Virus record (IMG/VR): IMGVR_UViG_3300042306_001149
Coordinates: 1 to 28,284 of that record
Length of the DNA stretch: 28,284 bases
From: a virus
Direction: 5' to 3' (one strand)
The position numbers were made by a program, and so were the translations under genes. Positions 22,915-28,081 of this stretch are shown piece by piece (position 1 is the first letter of the stretch; every line of letters begins with the position of its first letter). The notes below the pieces were generated by a model. The model had not been told where the DNA came from. It was given only the letters and a program-made list of their open reading frames with translations, and ran no database searches.

Positions 22915-23583
22915 ATGAATGAATTAAAAAAAATAACTCGATTATACGATATAATTTCTGATATGAAAAAAAATAAAGTAACTGAAGCTGTTGATAACTA
23001 CAGTAATGTTGATTTTAAAGATGGAGTCGTTGGAAATAGTAGACCTTCAAATGATAATATTAACGTATCTCTTTTACAAGACGTACAAACAGCTGCAAAA
23101 AACGCAAATCTTAAAGTAGATGTCACAACAGCTGTTTCAGGCCATAAACCAGGTACAAGACATGAGTCAGGAAATGCGGTTGATATTGCAATGATTAACG
23201 GAAAAGCCGTTAGTCTAAAAAATAGAGCCGATGCTGATAAATTAGTTGGGGAATTAGTTAAATTAGGGTATATTAAAAATGTTGCAGAATCAGGTAATGA
23301 TAAAGTTGTTTTAACATTTGGTATGAAAGACCATGACAACCATGTTCATGTATCTAAAAAGTCAAATACCGCATCATCATCATCGTCATCATCTCCATCG
23401 TCAACAGAGGACTCAGGAACTGAAACACCACCAAAAGAAGGTGGTTACTTATCATCAATTGCCAGTAATATGGCTAAGTCAATTGTAGGGAAAGATAGTA
23501 AAGGTGAATATAATACGTTTAATGTTTTAGATATGGCTGGTCTTAAAGAAGATATTGACCGAATTAAAGAATTATTAAAATAA
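22915..23583 (+). CDS. M15-type peptidase, candidate endolysin
   Basis: This 222-residue protein carries the zinc ligand pattern of D-Ala-D-Ala/L-Ala-D-Glu peptidases (M15/VanY-like fold): GTRHESGNAVDIA with His83 and Asp90, and DHDNHVHVS with His143 and the base-like His145. A hydrophilic N-terminal extension (1-45) precedes the domain. A Ser-rich linker (about 151-165) and a short helical tail follow, perhaps a targeting or multimerisation element. It should cut peptidoglycan cross-bridges during lysis or entry. No signal peptide is seen, so a holin would be needed. It is transcribed alone between two terminators. Confidence 0.8.
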   Translation: MNELKKITRLYDIISDMKKNKVTEAVDNYSNVDFKDGVVGNSRPSNDNINVSLLQDVQTAAKNANLKVDVTTAVSGHKPGTRHESGNAVDIAMINGKAVSLKNRADADKLVGELVKLGYIKNVAESGNDKVVLTFGMKDHDNHVHVSKKSNTASSSSSSSPSSTEDSGTETPPKEGGYLSSIASNMAKSIVGKDSKGEYNTFNVLDMAGLKEDIDRIKELLK

Positions 23584-23611
23584 AAAAAACCCATCATATG
23601 ATGGGTTTTTT
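23584..23611. terminator. Bidirectional palindromic terminator
   Basis: AAAAAACCCATCAT/ATGATGGGTTTTTT is a perfect 14-bp palindrome with A and T runs on both sides. It ends the M15 gene on plus and the lipoprotein gene on minus. Confidence 0.9.
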
Positions 23612-23629
23612 GTTTTTCAGTAACTGTTA

Positions 23630-23806
23630 TTATTTTTTTTCTTCAACAACTTCTGTTGTTTCAACTTCAACAGAATCAATAGCAACAGAATCAGTAGCTA
23701 CGGCAGTTGAATCAACAACTTCAGTAGTTGTTTCAGATTTAGTTTCTTTTTTACAAGACACTAATGTTAATGTCAAGACAGTCAATAATACGAAAATTTT
23801 CTTCAT
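23630..23806 (-). CDS. Small lipoprotein (58 aa)
   Basis: An unlisted minus-strand gene of 58 residues. MKKIFVLLTVLTLTLVSC is a textbook lipoprotein signal peptide with lipobox LVSC and Cys18 as the lipidated residue; KKETKSE follows. The mature part (41 residues) is acidic and made of Thr, Ser, Val and Glu (TTTEVVDSTAVATDSV...), probably an extended tether. It has its own Bacteroidetes-type promoter (23843-23874) and shares a perfect terminator, so it is an independent early-type unit. A phage lipoprotein in the envelope could block superinfection or receptor function; that role is inferred from analogy to phage lipoproteins such as T5 Llp. Confidence 0.85.
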   Translation of the reverse strand: MKKIFVLLTVLTLTLVSCKKETKSETTTEVVDSTAVATDSVAIDSVEVETTEVVEEKK

Positions 23807-23842
23807 GTTTTTTGTTTTAAATATTAATTATTAATTAGATTA

Positions 23843-23874
23843 CAAAGATACAAATATTATACCAATATGTCAAA
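23843..23874 (-). promoter_or_regulatory. Bacteroidetes sigma-A-type promoter of the lipoprotein gene
   Basis: The minus strand reads TTTG (23874-23871), a 20-bp spacer and TATCTTTG (23850-23843). The ATG follows 36 nt later. Confidence 0.78.
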
Positions 23875-23878
23875 TGTT

Positions 23879-24346
23879 TTATTTTAAAAATCTTAATTTA
23901 TACAGTGTTGAATATATTAATTCTTGGACAGTATCAATTTGGTTTTGAATATATGATTCTTTAACGCTTTTTCTGTTTTTATCAATCATATCATCTAATG
24001 ATTTGAAGTAATTAATTACTTGTTCAGAACTTTTATATTCTTCAGGTTTAAATGAGTCATATTGTTTAATAACATCATATTTTCCTTGATAACTTTCAAT
24101 TATCCCATCCACAAGTGCGTCGATACCTTCGTAATATCCTTGTAACGCTTTATGTTCTGAGTATGATTTTGTTTGTAAATGAAAAATGTGTACTTGAGTT
24201 TGAGAATGTAATAATGATGAAACCATCCCTTTAAACCCTGAATTAGTTTTAATACTAGTATTTTCCTCTTTTTTATTTTCTTGCTCACTCAATCTCATTG
24301 CCCTAAAGAGTTGTTCTTTGGTCATTGTAATTTTAGTTTCTGACAT
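23879..24346 (-). CDS. Hypothetical protein
   Basis: This 155-residue protein is mainly helical, with a Met/Gln-rich N-terminus (MTKEQLFRAMRLSEQENKK) and a central block LHSQTQVHIFHLQTKSYSEHKALQGYYEGID (about 47-77). The pattern of His and Glu in helices (HxxHLQT, SEHKAL, YYEGIDALVD) recalls DPS/ferritin-like four-helix proteins, but no clear EXXH pair set is present, so this is only a resemblance. TATTTAT precedes the start by 20 nt. Confidence 0.68.
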   Translation of the reverse strand: MSETKITMTKEQLFRAMRLSEQENKKEENTSIKTNSGFKGMVSSLLHSQTQVHIFHLQTKSYSEHKALQGYYEGIDALVDGIIESYQGKYDVIKQYDSFKPEEYKSSEQVINYFKSLDDMIDKNRKSVKESYIQNQIDTVQELIYSTLYKLRFLK

Positions 24347-24366
24347 AGTTTCTATTTTGTTTGACT

Positions 24367-24373
24367 ATAAATA
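24367..24373 (-). promoter_or_regulatory. TATTTAT motif
   Basis: Minus-strand TATTTAT, 20 nt before the ATG at 24346, just after the stop of the upstream membrane-protein gene. Confidence 0.4.
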
Positions 24374-24376
24374 TCA

Positions 24377-24721
24377 TTACGTTATCATTTGTAGTATAAT
24401 ATATGATAATTTATAACCAGTAAACGCCCCAAGAGCCGATGGTATTGGAAAAACAATCAATTTACCTAAGTCCGTAACATACTTTGGACGGTTCACAATT
24501 TTACCCATAAAGAAGTAATATGTGAGATATCCCAAGAAAACCGCTATGTCAGTTCTTGTTGCAATAGATACAACCAACATCGCTCCAAGGAATCCAAAGA
24601 TAAAATTATCTCTAACTCCTTCAAATATTTCAAGACGAGTTGCTGTCTTATACTCTTTAACTATTTTTTTAATTTTTGTTTTCCTCTGTTTGAAGAAATC
24701 AGGTTCTTTAATTTCCATCAT
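24377..24721 (-). CDS. Small membrane protein
   Basis: This 114-residue protein has a basic soluble N-terminus (1-40, with KQRKTKIKKIVKEYK) and two or three hydrophobic helices: FIFGFLGAMLVVSIA (about 40-55), TDIAVFLGYLTYYFFMG (58-74) and LIVFPIPSALGAFTGYKLSYIILQ (88-111). No family is recognised. Its start overlaps the end of the upstream gene by 14 nt, and ATG codons at 24721 and 24718 are both possible. A holin or membrane-modulating role is conceivable but unsupported. Confidence 0.7.
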   Translation of the reverse strand: MMEIKEPDFFKQRKTKIKKIVKEYKTATRLEIFEGVRDNFIFGFLGAMLVVSIATRTDIAVFLGYLTYYFFMGKIVNRPKYVTDLGKLIVFPIPSALGAFTGYKLSYIILQMIT

Positions 24722-25316
24722 CTAATATGTTAGGGTAATACAATAAGGTTGGGTTCTTTTTTTGGATGTCAACGTCCGGGTATTTGTCTTTAAATTCCAT
24801 AACATTGAATTTACTTGTGATTAAATGATACCCATTTTTAGTTGGAACTACTTTTTCAACTTTATCCCCTAAAGGTAAAATATACATCAAATCCATAGTA
24901 ATATCTCTAAGGAATTTTTTATCCTTAGTATCAATATCTACAATCCATCTTTTTTCTTGAGTTTTAATTTGACCTACAACAGAATCAAATAATCCTTTTT
25001 GATTTTGAGCTCCGTTTTTAATTCTTTGAGCTAATGATGACAACATTTCCAAAGACACATCTTTATGATTTTGTTTTTGTACGTGGATATATGCTCGAGC
25101 TTTAAACATCTCACAAAGTTGTTTAATCTCATCATATCGTCTATCAAGATATTCAATACTATCAACGCAGTAAGTCTTAATTGTTCTTACTGATTGGTGA
25201 TTATCTCTCTCACCTTCAGGTTGGTCTTTCTTCCTTTTGAACACATACAACATATAGAAGTCTCCCGGTTCGGAAAAATTCAATAAGGATTTTACTACGT
25301 CAATATTATCTATCAT
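24708..25316 (-). CDS. Hypothetical protein with primase-like motifs
   Basis: This 202-residue protein has an N-terminal strand-rich part (YMLYVFKRKKDQ; YIHVQKQN). Later it has RWIVDIDTKD with Asp127 and Asp129, then PTKNGYHLITSKF with His164. The order DxD then GxH resembles motifs I and II of archaeo-eukaryotic primases (AEP/PrimPol), and the length could suit a minimal AEP-like domain, but a third acidic motif is not clear and the match is by eye only. It lies between two membrane-protein genes, not in a replication cluster. Treat the primase link as a lead. Confidence 0.62.
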   Translation of the reverse strand: MIDNIDVVKSLLNFSEPGDFYMLYVFKRKKDQPEGERDNHQSVRTIKTYCVDSIEYLDRRYDEIKQLCEMFKARAYIHVQKQNHKDVSLEMLSSLAQRIKNGAQNQKGLFDSVVGQIKTQEKRWIVDIDTKDKKFLRDITMDLMYILPLGDKVEKVVPTKNGYHLITSKFNVMEFKDKYPDVDIQKKNPTLLYYPNILDDGN

Positions 25317-25321
25317 ATTTT

Positions 25322-25867
25322 TTATTTTTTATCTATCCAATCAATTTTAGGACAGTATTTGTTATATTTTGCTTTGGCGAATTCTACCACCAAATAGGTC
25401 TTTTCTTCTTTTGGTTGATTCCAAATTCGTCTACCATACTCATCGTATTTTATCTTACGTCTATAGTTCCATTCTTTAAAGGCCTTTGTACCTTCAATTA
25501 CACCTATCACAATTGCAACTAACCATACAAACACTCCAAAAAAGGCCAAAAATTCATATAAACCACCTTTTTCAGGTTTGATAAAAAATAACCCAAAAAC
25601 AGATATCATACATAAAATACAAAATATCATACCGTAAATTATAGCACTAAGTCCAATACGTTTTCCGGTACTATTATCATTGTATTTATATTCCTTATCA
25701 TAAATCTCTGTAAGTATCACTGGAAGACATACTAATGAATAAGGGATTAACACTAACCAAGCCAACACTAGTTTCCAAAAATATGGACATAAGTTGTTAG
25801 GTAATTCTTTTGTTCCGTAGAACCATCTGTACAGTTTTGAACTGATTGAATTTAAATTTAATTTCAT
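25322..25867 (-). CDS. Membrane protein with three or four helices
   Basis: This 181-residue protein starts MKLNLNSISSKLYRWFYG. Hydrophobic segments lie at about 32-50 (LVLAWLVLIPYSLVCLPVIL), 72-96 (LSAIIYGMIFCILCMISVFGLFF) and 105-124 (FLAFFGVFVWLVAIVIGVI), followed by a basic cytoplasmic-like tail. The ATG at 25867 is preferred to an in-frame ATG at 25954: the longer frame would cross a consensus promoter and a terminator, and its extra residues do not look like protein. No family is recognised. Confidence 0.75.
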   Translation of the reverse strand: MKLNLNSISSKLYRWFYGTKELPNNLCPYFWKLVLAWLVLIPYSLVCLPVILTEIYDKEYKYNDNSTGKRIGLSAIIYGMIFCILCMISVFGLFFIKPEKGGLYEFLAFFGVFVWLVAIVIGVIEGTKAFKEWNYRRKIKYDEYGRRIWNQPKEEKTYLVVEFAKAKYNKYCPKIDWIDKK

Positions 25868-25883
25868 AATATTATATTTTTGA

Positions 25884-25914
25884 CAAAGATAATACTTTTT
25901 TTCATACCACCAAA
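25884..25914 (-). promoter_or_regulatory. Bacteroidetes sigma-A-type promoter
   Basis: Minus strand TTTG (25914-25911), a 19-bp spacer and TATCTTTG (25891-25884), ending 16 nt before the ATG at 25867. Both boxes and spacing fit the consensus. Confidence 0.8.
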
Positions 25915-25943
25915 TAAAAAACCCCCAATTTTCATTGAGGGTT
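25915..25943 (-). terminator. Terminator of the tRNA array
   Basis: On the minus strand AACCCTCAA pairs over 9 bp (one G-U) with TTGGGGGTT around TGAAAA, followed by a T-rich run. It lies about 40 nt after tRNA-Met and directly before the next promoter. Confidence 0.8.
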
Positions 25944-25983
25944 AACAAATTCAAAAAATATCAATTAAATACAAAAAAAATTG

Positions 25984-26058
25984 TGTCCTCGGCAGGCATC
26001 GAACCTGCATATCTCTCGGTTATGAGCCGAGCGCCTTCACCAATTTAGCTACAAGGAC
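25984..26058 (-). tRNA. tRNA with CAU anticodon (elongator Met or Ile2)
   Basis: Acceptor GTCCTTG pairs with CGAGGAC (one G-U), discriminator A, no encoded CCA. Anticodon stem CTCGG/CCGAG encloses CTCATAA; the T arm is GCAGG-TTCGATG-CCTGC. A CAU anticodon can be elongator Met, or Ile if C34 is modified to lysidine; the sequence alone does not settle it. It is the last tRNA of the array before the terminator. Confidence 0.9.
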
Positions 26059-26063
26059 AAAAA

Positions 26064-26149
26064 TTAGGTTTTGGTGTAAACACCCTACATGACTTTAACC
26101 TAAAAAGTACACTGAGTAATTTAAAACCCTCAGCGGTTTTTACTGAACC
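26064..26149 (-). other. Hairpin-rich spacer between tRNA-Met and a small gene
   Basis: TTAGGTT (26064-26070) and AACCTAA (26097-26103) form a 7-bp stem around a GGTGT/ACACC hairpin. A second weak hairpin, AAAACC-CTCAGC-GGTTTT (26124-26139), lies after the stop of the small gene at 26150 and may end or process its transcript. Confidence 0.45.
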
Positions 26150-26380
26150 TTATTGGTGGTGTTTAACATACCGACCAAATTTATCCACCCTCACAGAGAG
26201 TTTCTCCAATCTAAAGTTCCATTCCTTGAACTTTCCTAAGCCGGTTTTTAACCTTGCTTGTTTAATCGCAGATTCCTCTGCCTTCTCACGTCCTTCTTCT
26301 GTGGTTTCCACAAAAAAAGTGGGAGCCTGAACACCGTTTCTAACGGGAACTACTCTCCAAATTCTCAATTTCTGAGTCAT
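26150..26380 (-). CDS. Small basic protein inside the tRNA array
   Basis: This 76-residue protein, MTQKLRIWRVVPVRNG..., is basic with an N-terminal strand, a central helix rich in Glu and Ala (TEEGREKAEESAIKQARLK, about 28-46) and a C-terminal strand segment (NFRLEKLSVRVDKFGRYVKHH). The beta-alpha-beta layout with basic ends suggests an RNA-binding fold, but no family is recognised. The ATG at 26380 is preferred to the one at 26398, which lies within a palindrome (26383-26401) just upstream. Confidence 0.65.
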   Translation of the reverse strand: MTQKLRIWRVVPVRNGVQAPTFFVETTEEGREKAEESAIKQARLKTGLGKFKEWNFRLEKLSVRVDKFGRYVKHHQ

Positions 26381-26382
26381 AA

Positions 26383-26401
26383 TACTTGAACTAGTCAAGT
26401 A
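26383..26401. repeat. Palindrome before the small array gene
   Basis: TACTTGA (26383-26389) and TCAAGTA (26395-26401) flank ACTAG, a perfect 7-bp inverted repeat ending 2 nt before the ATG at 26380. It could be an operator or an RNA hairpin that hides the start. Confidence 0.6.
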
Positions 26402-26462
26402 CTACGTGGAGTTCGGATTTTGGTTTTTCATATTGATAATTTACACTTTTTATAATTAAAAG

Positions 26463-26568
26463 AAATATTAAACATTTGGTGGTCTATCACCTCACATTTT
26501 CAACGGGTCCAATTTTACGTGTGCCACACTGGTTTACTTCTGCAATGTCTCTTTAATGTTTAATATTT
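26463..26568 (-). ncRNA. Structured spacer RNA closed by a 14-bp stem
   Basis: AAATATTAAACATT (26463-26476) and its exact complement (26555-26568) close a 106-nt element. Inside, a GGTG-ATAGAC-CACC hairpin and a GTGTGGCACAC hairpin are possible on the minus strand. It ends 2 nt before the 3' end of tRNA-Leu and is probably co-transcribed. It could be a stable small RNA comparable in setting to the species 1 and 2 RNAs of the T4 tRNA cluster; a miniature inverted-repeat element is the alternative. Confidence 0.5.
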
Positions 26569-26570
26569 TG

Positions 26571-26650
26571 TATCCCCGGTGAGAGTCGAACTCACATGCC
26601 TAAGCAACAAGTTTTAAGCCTGTCGTGTATACCAGTTCCACCACGAGGAT
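26571..26650 (-). tRNA. tRNA-Leu (UAA)
   Basis: Acceptor ATCCTCG/CGGGGAT with discriminator A; anticodon stem ACAGG/CTTGT with loop CTTAAAA (anticodon TAA); a class II variable arm TGC-TTAG-GCA; T arm GTGAG-TTCGACT-CTCAC. No CCA is encoded. It reads UUA, the preferred leucine codon of AT-rich genomes. Confidence 0.9.
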
Positions 26651-26656
26651 ATTTTG

Positions 26657-26739
26657 AGCTTCCGATTGGATTCGAACCAACGTGACCTTTCGGTTCCTGA
26701 TTACAAATCAGGTGCAATCAACCTCTATGCGACGGAAGC
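26657..26739 (-). tRNA. tRNA-Thr-type (UGU) with long variable arm
   Basis: Acceptor GCTTCCG/CGGAAGC is perfect; discriminator U. The anticodon stem CCTGA/TCAGG encloses TTTGTAA, giving anticodon TGT. The variable region AACCGAAAGGTCAC forms an ACC-GAAA-GGT hairpin, which is class II architecture not expected of threonine tRNAs. T arm GTTGG-TTCGAAT-CCAAT. A Tyr reading (GTA) would break the anticodon stem. Confidence 0.85.
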
Positions 26740-26950
26740 CTGTCGCAGAGTATTTTTTTTTAAGTAGAAGTCAACTCTGTCTCTTAAACTACTAAAAGAA
26801 ACTGTCCAAGGTCTATCCTGCTTTCGCTGTCCAGATTTTTCTCTGTTTCTTAAAACATCATCACTTCGGCCACATTGGGAGAACCGCAGTTCCCACGTTG
26901 TTTAAGGAGGTAGTGGGCGGTGTATCACACCGAGTTATGATAATGTATGT
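26740..26950 (-). other. 211-nt structured spacer without a gene
   Basis: No open frame of note. On the minus strand there are strong local hairpins: CGGTGT-GAT-ACACCG (26929-26915), ACGTGGGA...TCCCAATGT with a TGCG turn (about 26899-26873), and a GC-GAAA-GC tetraloop (about 26834-26827). GGACAG occurs twice nearby. It may be one or two stable RNAs processed with the tRNAs, or remnants of tRNA genes; no acceptor or T-arm pair is preserved. Confidence 0.4.
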
Positions 26951-26952
26951 TG

Positions 26953-27025
26953 TACCCCTAGAAGGAGTTGCACCTTCAAACTTTCGGGCCTAAACCGAAC
27001 GAGTCTCCTGTTCCTCTATAGGGGC
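26953..27025 (-). tRNA. tRNA-Leu-type (UAG) with short variable loop
   Basis: Acceptor GCCCCTA/TAGGGGT (terminal G-U), discriminator A. D stem GAG/CTC. Anticodon stem TTCGG/CCGAA encloses TTTAGGC, anticodon TAG. The variable loop is only AGTTT (class I), and the T arm is GAAGG-TGCAACT-CCTTC with G in place of T55. Anticodon TAG is leucine (CUA), but leucine tRNAs are normally class II. The 5' half overlaps the end of the HNH gene, whose TAG stop (26990-26992) is the anticodon. Confidence 0.8.
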
Positions 27026-27700
27026 GTTTATTTTTTTGTATGATTTAATCCATTTACGAATTGAATTGTCTGATACACCATATTTTTTACCTGTACCAAC
27101 ATAACCTAATTCTTCAATCTCTTTGATTAAAATATTATATTCAGGTCTCTCAACTTTTTTTGAATTATTGATTTTACAATCTAAACAATTTTTAGAATTA
27201 TCAGATATTAAATTACCACAATTACATTTTTTTGTTTTTGGTTTTTTTATTATAATCTCTTTAACATTTTTCCTACCTGAATAATTATCGGTAATCGAAT
27301 GACAATTTGGACATAATATTTGTAAATTATTTAATTGATTATTAAATCTATTTCCGTCTATATGATGTAATTCTAATGATATTTTATTTTCTAACCATTT
27401 ATCTAACCCACAATTTTCACATCTATGTTCTTTAATCCCATCCTCAATTAATTTAACCCTTAATTTGTGAGAATTAATACTATCACAACTTTCAATGTAA
27501 TCTAAGGCACTTCTTCGTTTAGAATCAGTTTTCTTGCCTTTTAATCCTTGATTTCCCGAATAATCTATACCTAACTTTTTTAAATAACTATCTAAAGTAG
27601 ATGGTCGACAATTTAATTCTTTACATATTGACGATTTTGATTCGTTATTTTGAATCATTGTTATAATCTGTTCTTTTTTTTCTAATATGTCTATTCTCAT
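26990..27700 (-). CDS. HNH endonuclease, free-standing homing type
   Basis: This 236-residue protein has an N-terminal helix-turn-helix (about 20-45, SICKELNCRPSTLDSYLKKLG). The HNH zinc-ribbon nuclease has Cys94-x2-Cys97, the His112-His113 pair in LELHHIDGN, Asn124-Asn125 and Cys130-x2-Cys133-His134. A second CxC/CxxC cluster (about 158-175) and a C-terminal helix-turn-helix (YGVSDNSIRKWIKSY) follow. It probably nicks or cuts DNA for its own spread, as homing enzymes in phage tRNA and structural regions do. The last 11 sense codons and the stop lie inside the tRNA-Leu(UAG) gene. TATTTAT precedes the ATG by 17 nt. Confidence 0.88.
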   Translation of the reverse strand: MRIDILEKKEQIITMIQNNESKSSICKELNCRPSTLDSYLKKLGIDYSGNQGLKGKKTDSKRRSALDYIESCDSINSHKLRVKLIEDGIKEHRCENCGLDKWLENKISLELHHIDGNRFNNQLNNLQILCPNCHSITDNYSGRKNVKEIIIKKPKTKKCNCGNLISDNSKNCLDCKINNSKKVERPEYNILIKEIEELGYVGTGKKYGVSDNSIRKWIKSYKKINAPIEEQETRSV

Positions 27701-27717
27701 AATACTTTCTTTATATT

Positions 27718-27724
27718 ATAAATA
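27718..27724 (-). promoter_or_regulatory. TATTTAT motif upstream of the HNH gene
   Basis: Minus-strand TATTTAT, 17 nt before the ATG at 27700. Confidence 0.4.
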
Positions 27725-27728
27725 TAAC

Positions 27729-27758
27729 ATACTTGTTAAAAAACTAAACAACAAGTAT
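27729..27758. repeat. 9-bp hairpin between tRNA-Arg and the HNH gene
   Basis: ATACTTGTT (27729-27737) and AACAAGTAT (27750-27758) are exact complements with a 12-nt loop. There is no T run on the minus-strand exit, so it is more likely a processing or protective hairpin than a terminator. The TACTTG core is shared with the palindrome at 26383-26401. Confidence 0.6.
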
Positions 27759-27772
27759 AACATTTTTATTTG

Positions 27773-27844
27773 TACCTCCAATAGGACTCGAACCTATATC
27801 AAAACATTAGAAGTGTCTTATTCTATCCCTTGAACTATGGAGGC
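27773..27844 (-). tRNA. tRNA-Arg (UCU)
   Basis: Acceptor GCCTCCA/TGGAGGT (terminal G-U), discriminator A; D stem GTTC/GAAT; anticodon stem AGACA/TGTTT with loop CTTCTAA (anticodon TCT); T arm ATAGG-TTCGAGT-CCTAT. It reads AGA/AGG. Confidence 0.9.
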
Positions 27845-27851
27845 AATATGG

Positions 27852-27923
27852 AGCGAGTAGACGGGATTGAACCGACATCATTTGGTTGGAAGCCAAAGAT
27901 AATAACCATTATACGATACTCGC
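27852..27923 (-). tRNA. tRNA-Gly (UCC)
   Basis: Acceptor GCGAGTA/TACTCGC, discriminator U; D region with AATGGTTA; anticodon stem TTTGG/CCAAA with loop CTTCCAA (anticodon TCC); T stem TCGG/CCCG-type with loop TTCAATC. No CCA is encoded. Confidence 0.9.
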
Positions 27924-28003
27924 GTATTTGGGTAGAACCAGACGCGTTCTGTCTACCGGGACCTCGTCGTTGACTTTCGTCAGAGCGGACCGAGACACAT
28001 TTG
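27924..28003 (-). other. 80-nt structured spacer between tRNA-Gly and the initiator-like tRNA
   Basis: On the minus strand TGAC-GAAA-GTCA (27982-27971) is a tetraloop hairpin flanked by CTCG/CGAG, and GGTAGA...TCTACC with CAGA/TCTG (27956-27930) is a second hairpin. This GC-rich folded spacer is unlike the AT-rich gaps elsewhere and may be a small RNA or a tRNA remnant. Confidence 0.45.
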
Positions 28004-28075
28004 TAGCGGGAGAAGGATTCGAACCTCCGACCTAGAGGTTATGAGCCTCCCGAGCTACCTCTGCTCTATCCCGCA
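28004..28075 (-). tRNA. Initiator-like tRNA-Met (CAU)
   Basis: The sequence GAGCAG-AGGTAGCTCG, GGCTCATAACC and AGGTCG closely follows bacterial initiator tRNA. Position 1 (U) and position 72 (U) do not pair, as required for formylation and initiation, while the rest of the acceptor (GCGGGA/TCCCGC) does. Anticodon stem GGAGG/CCTCT has only part of the G-C triplets of cellular initiators. T arm GGAGG-TTCGAAT-CCTTC, discriminator A. Confidence 0.85.
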
Positions 28076-28081
28076 ATTTGT

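Noticed and set aside
23598-23834. Plus-strand Ser/Thr/Val-rich open frame
   Set aside because: It is antisense to the lipoprotein gene, which has a promoter, signal peptide and terminator; the plus frame starts inside a terminator.
23879-24346. DPS/ferritin-like iron-storage protein
   Set aside because: Helical His/Glu patterns resemble the fold but the required paired metal ligands are not evident.
25868-25954. N-terminal extension of the membrane protein gene
   Set aside because: The extra codons coincide with a consensus promoter and a terminator, so the start was set at 25867.
26657-26739. tRNA-Tyr (GUA), suggested by the long variable arm
   Set aside because: Shifting the anticodon loop to GTA breaks the anticodon stem (CTGAT against CAGGA).
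27960-27990. Hammerhead-ribozyme-like CUGACGA in the spacer RNA
   Set aside because: The GAAA core and cleavage triplet are not placed correctly around three stems; the sequence is better read as a GAAA tetraloop hairpin.
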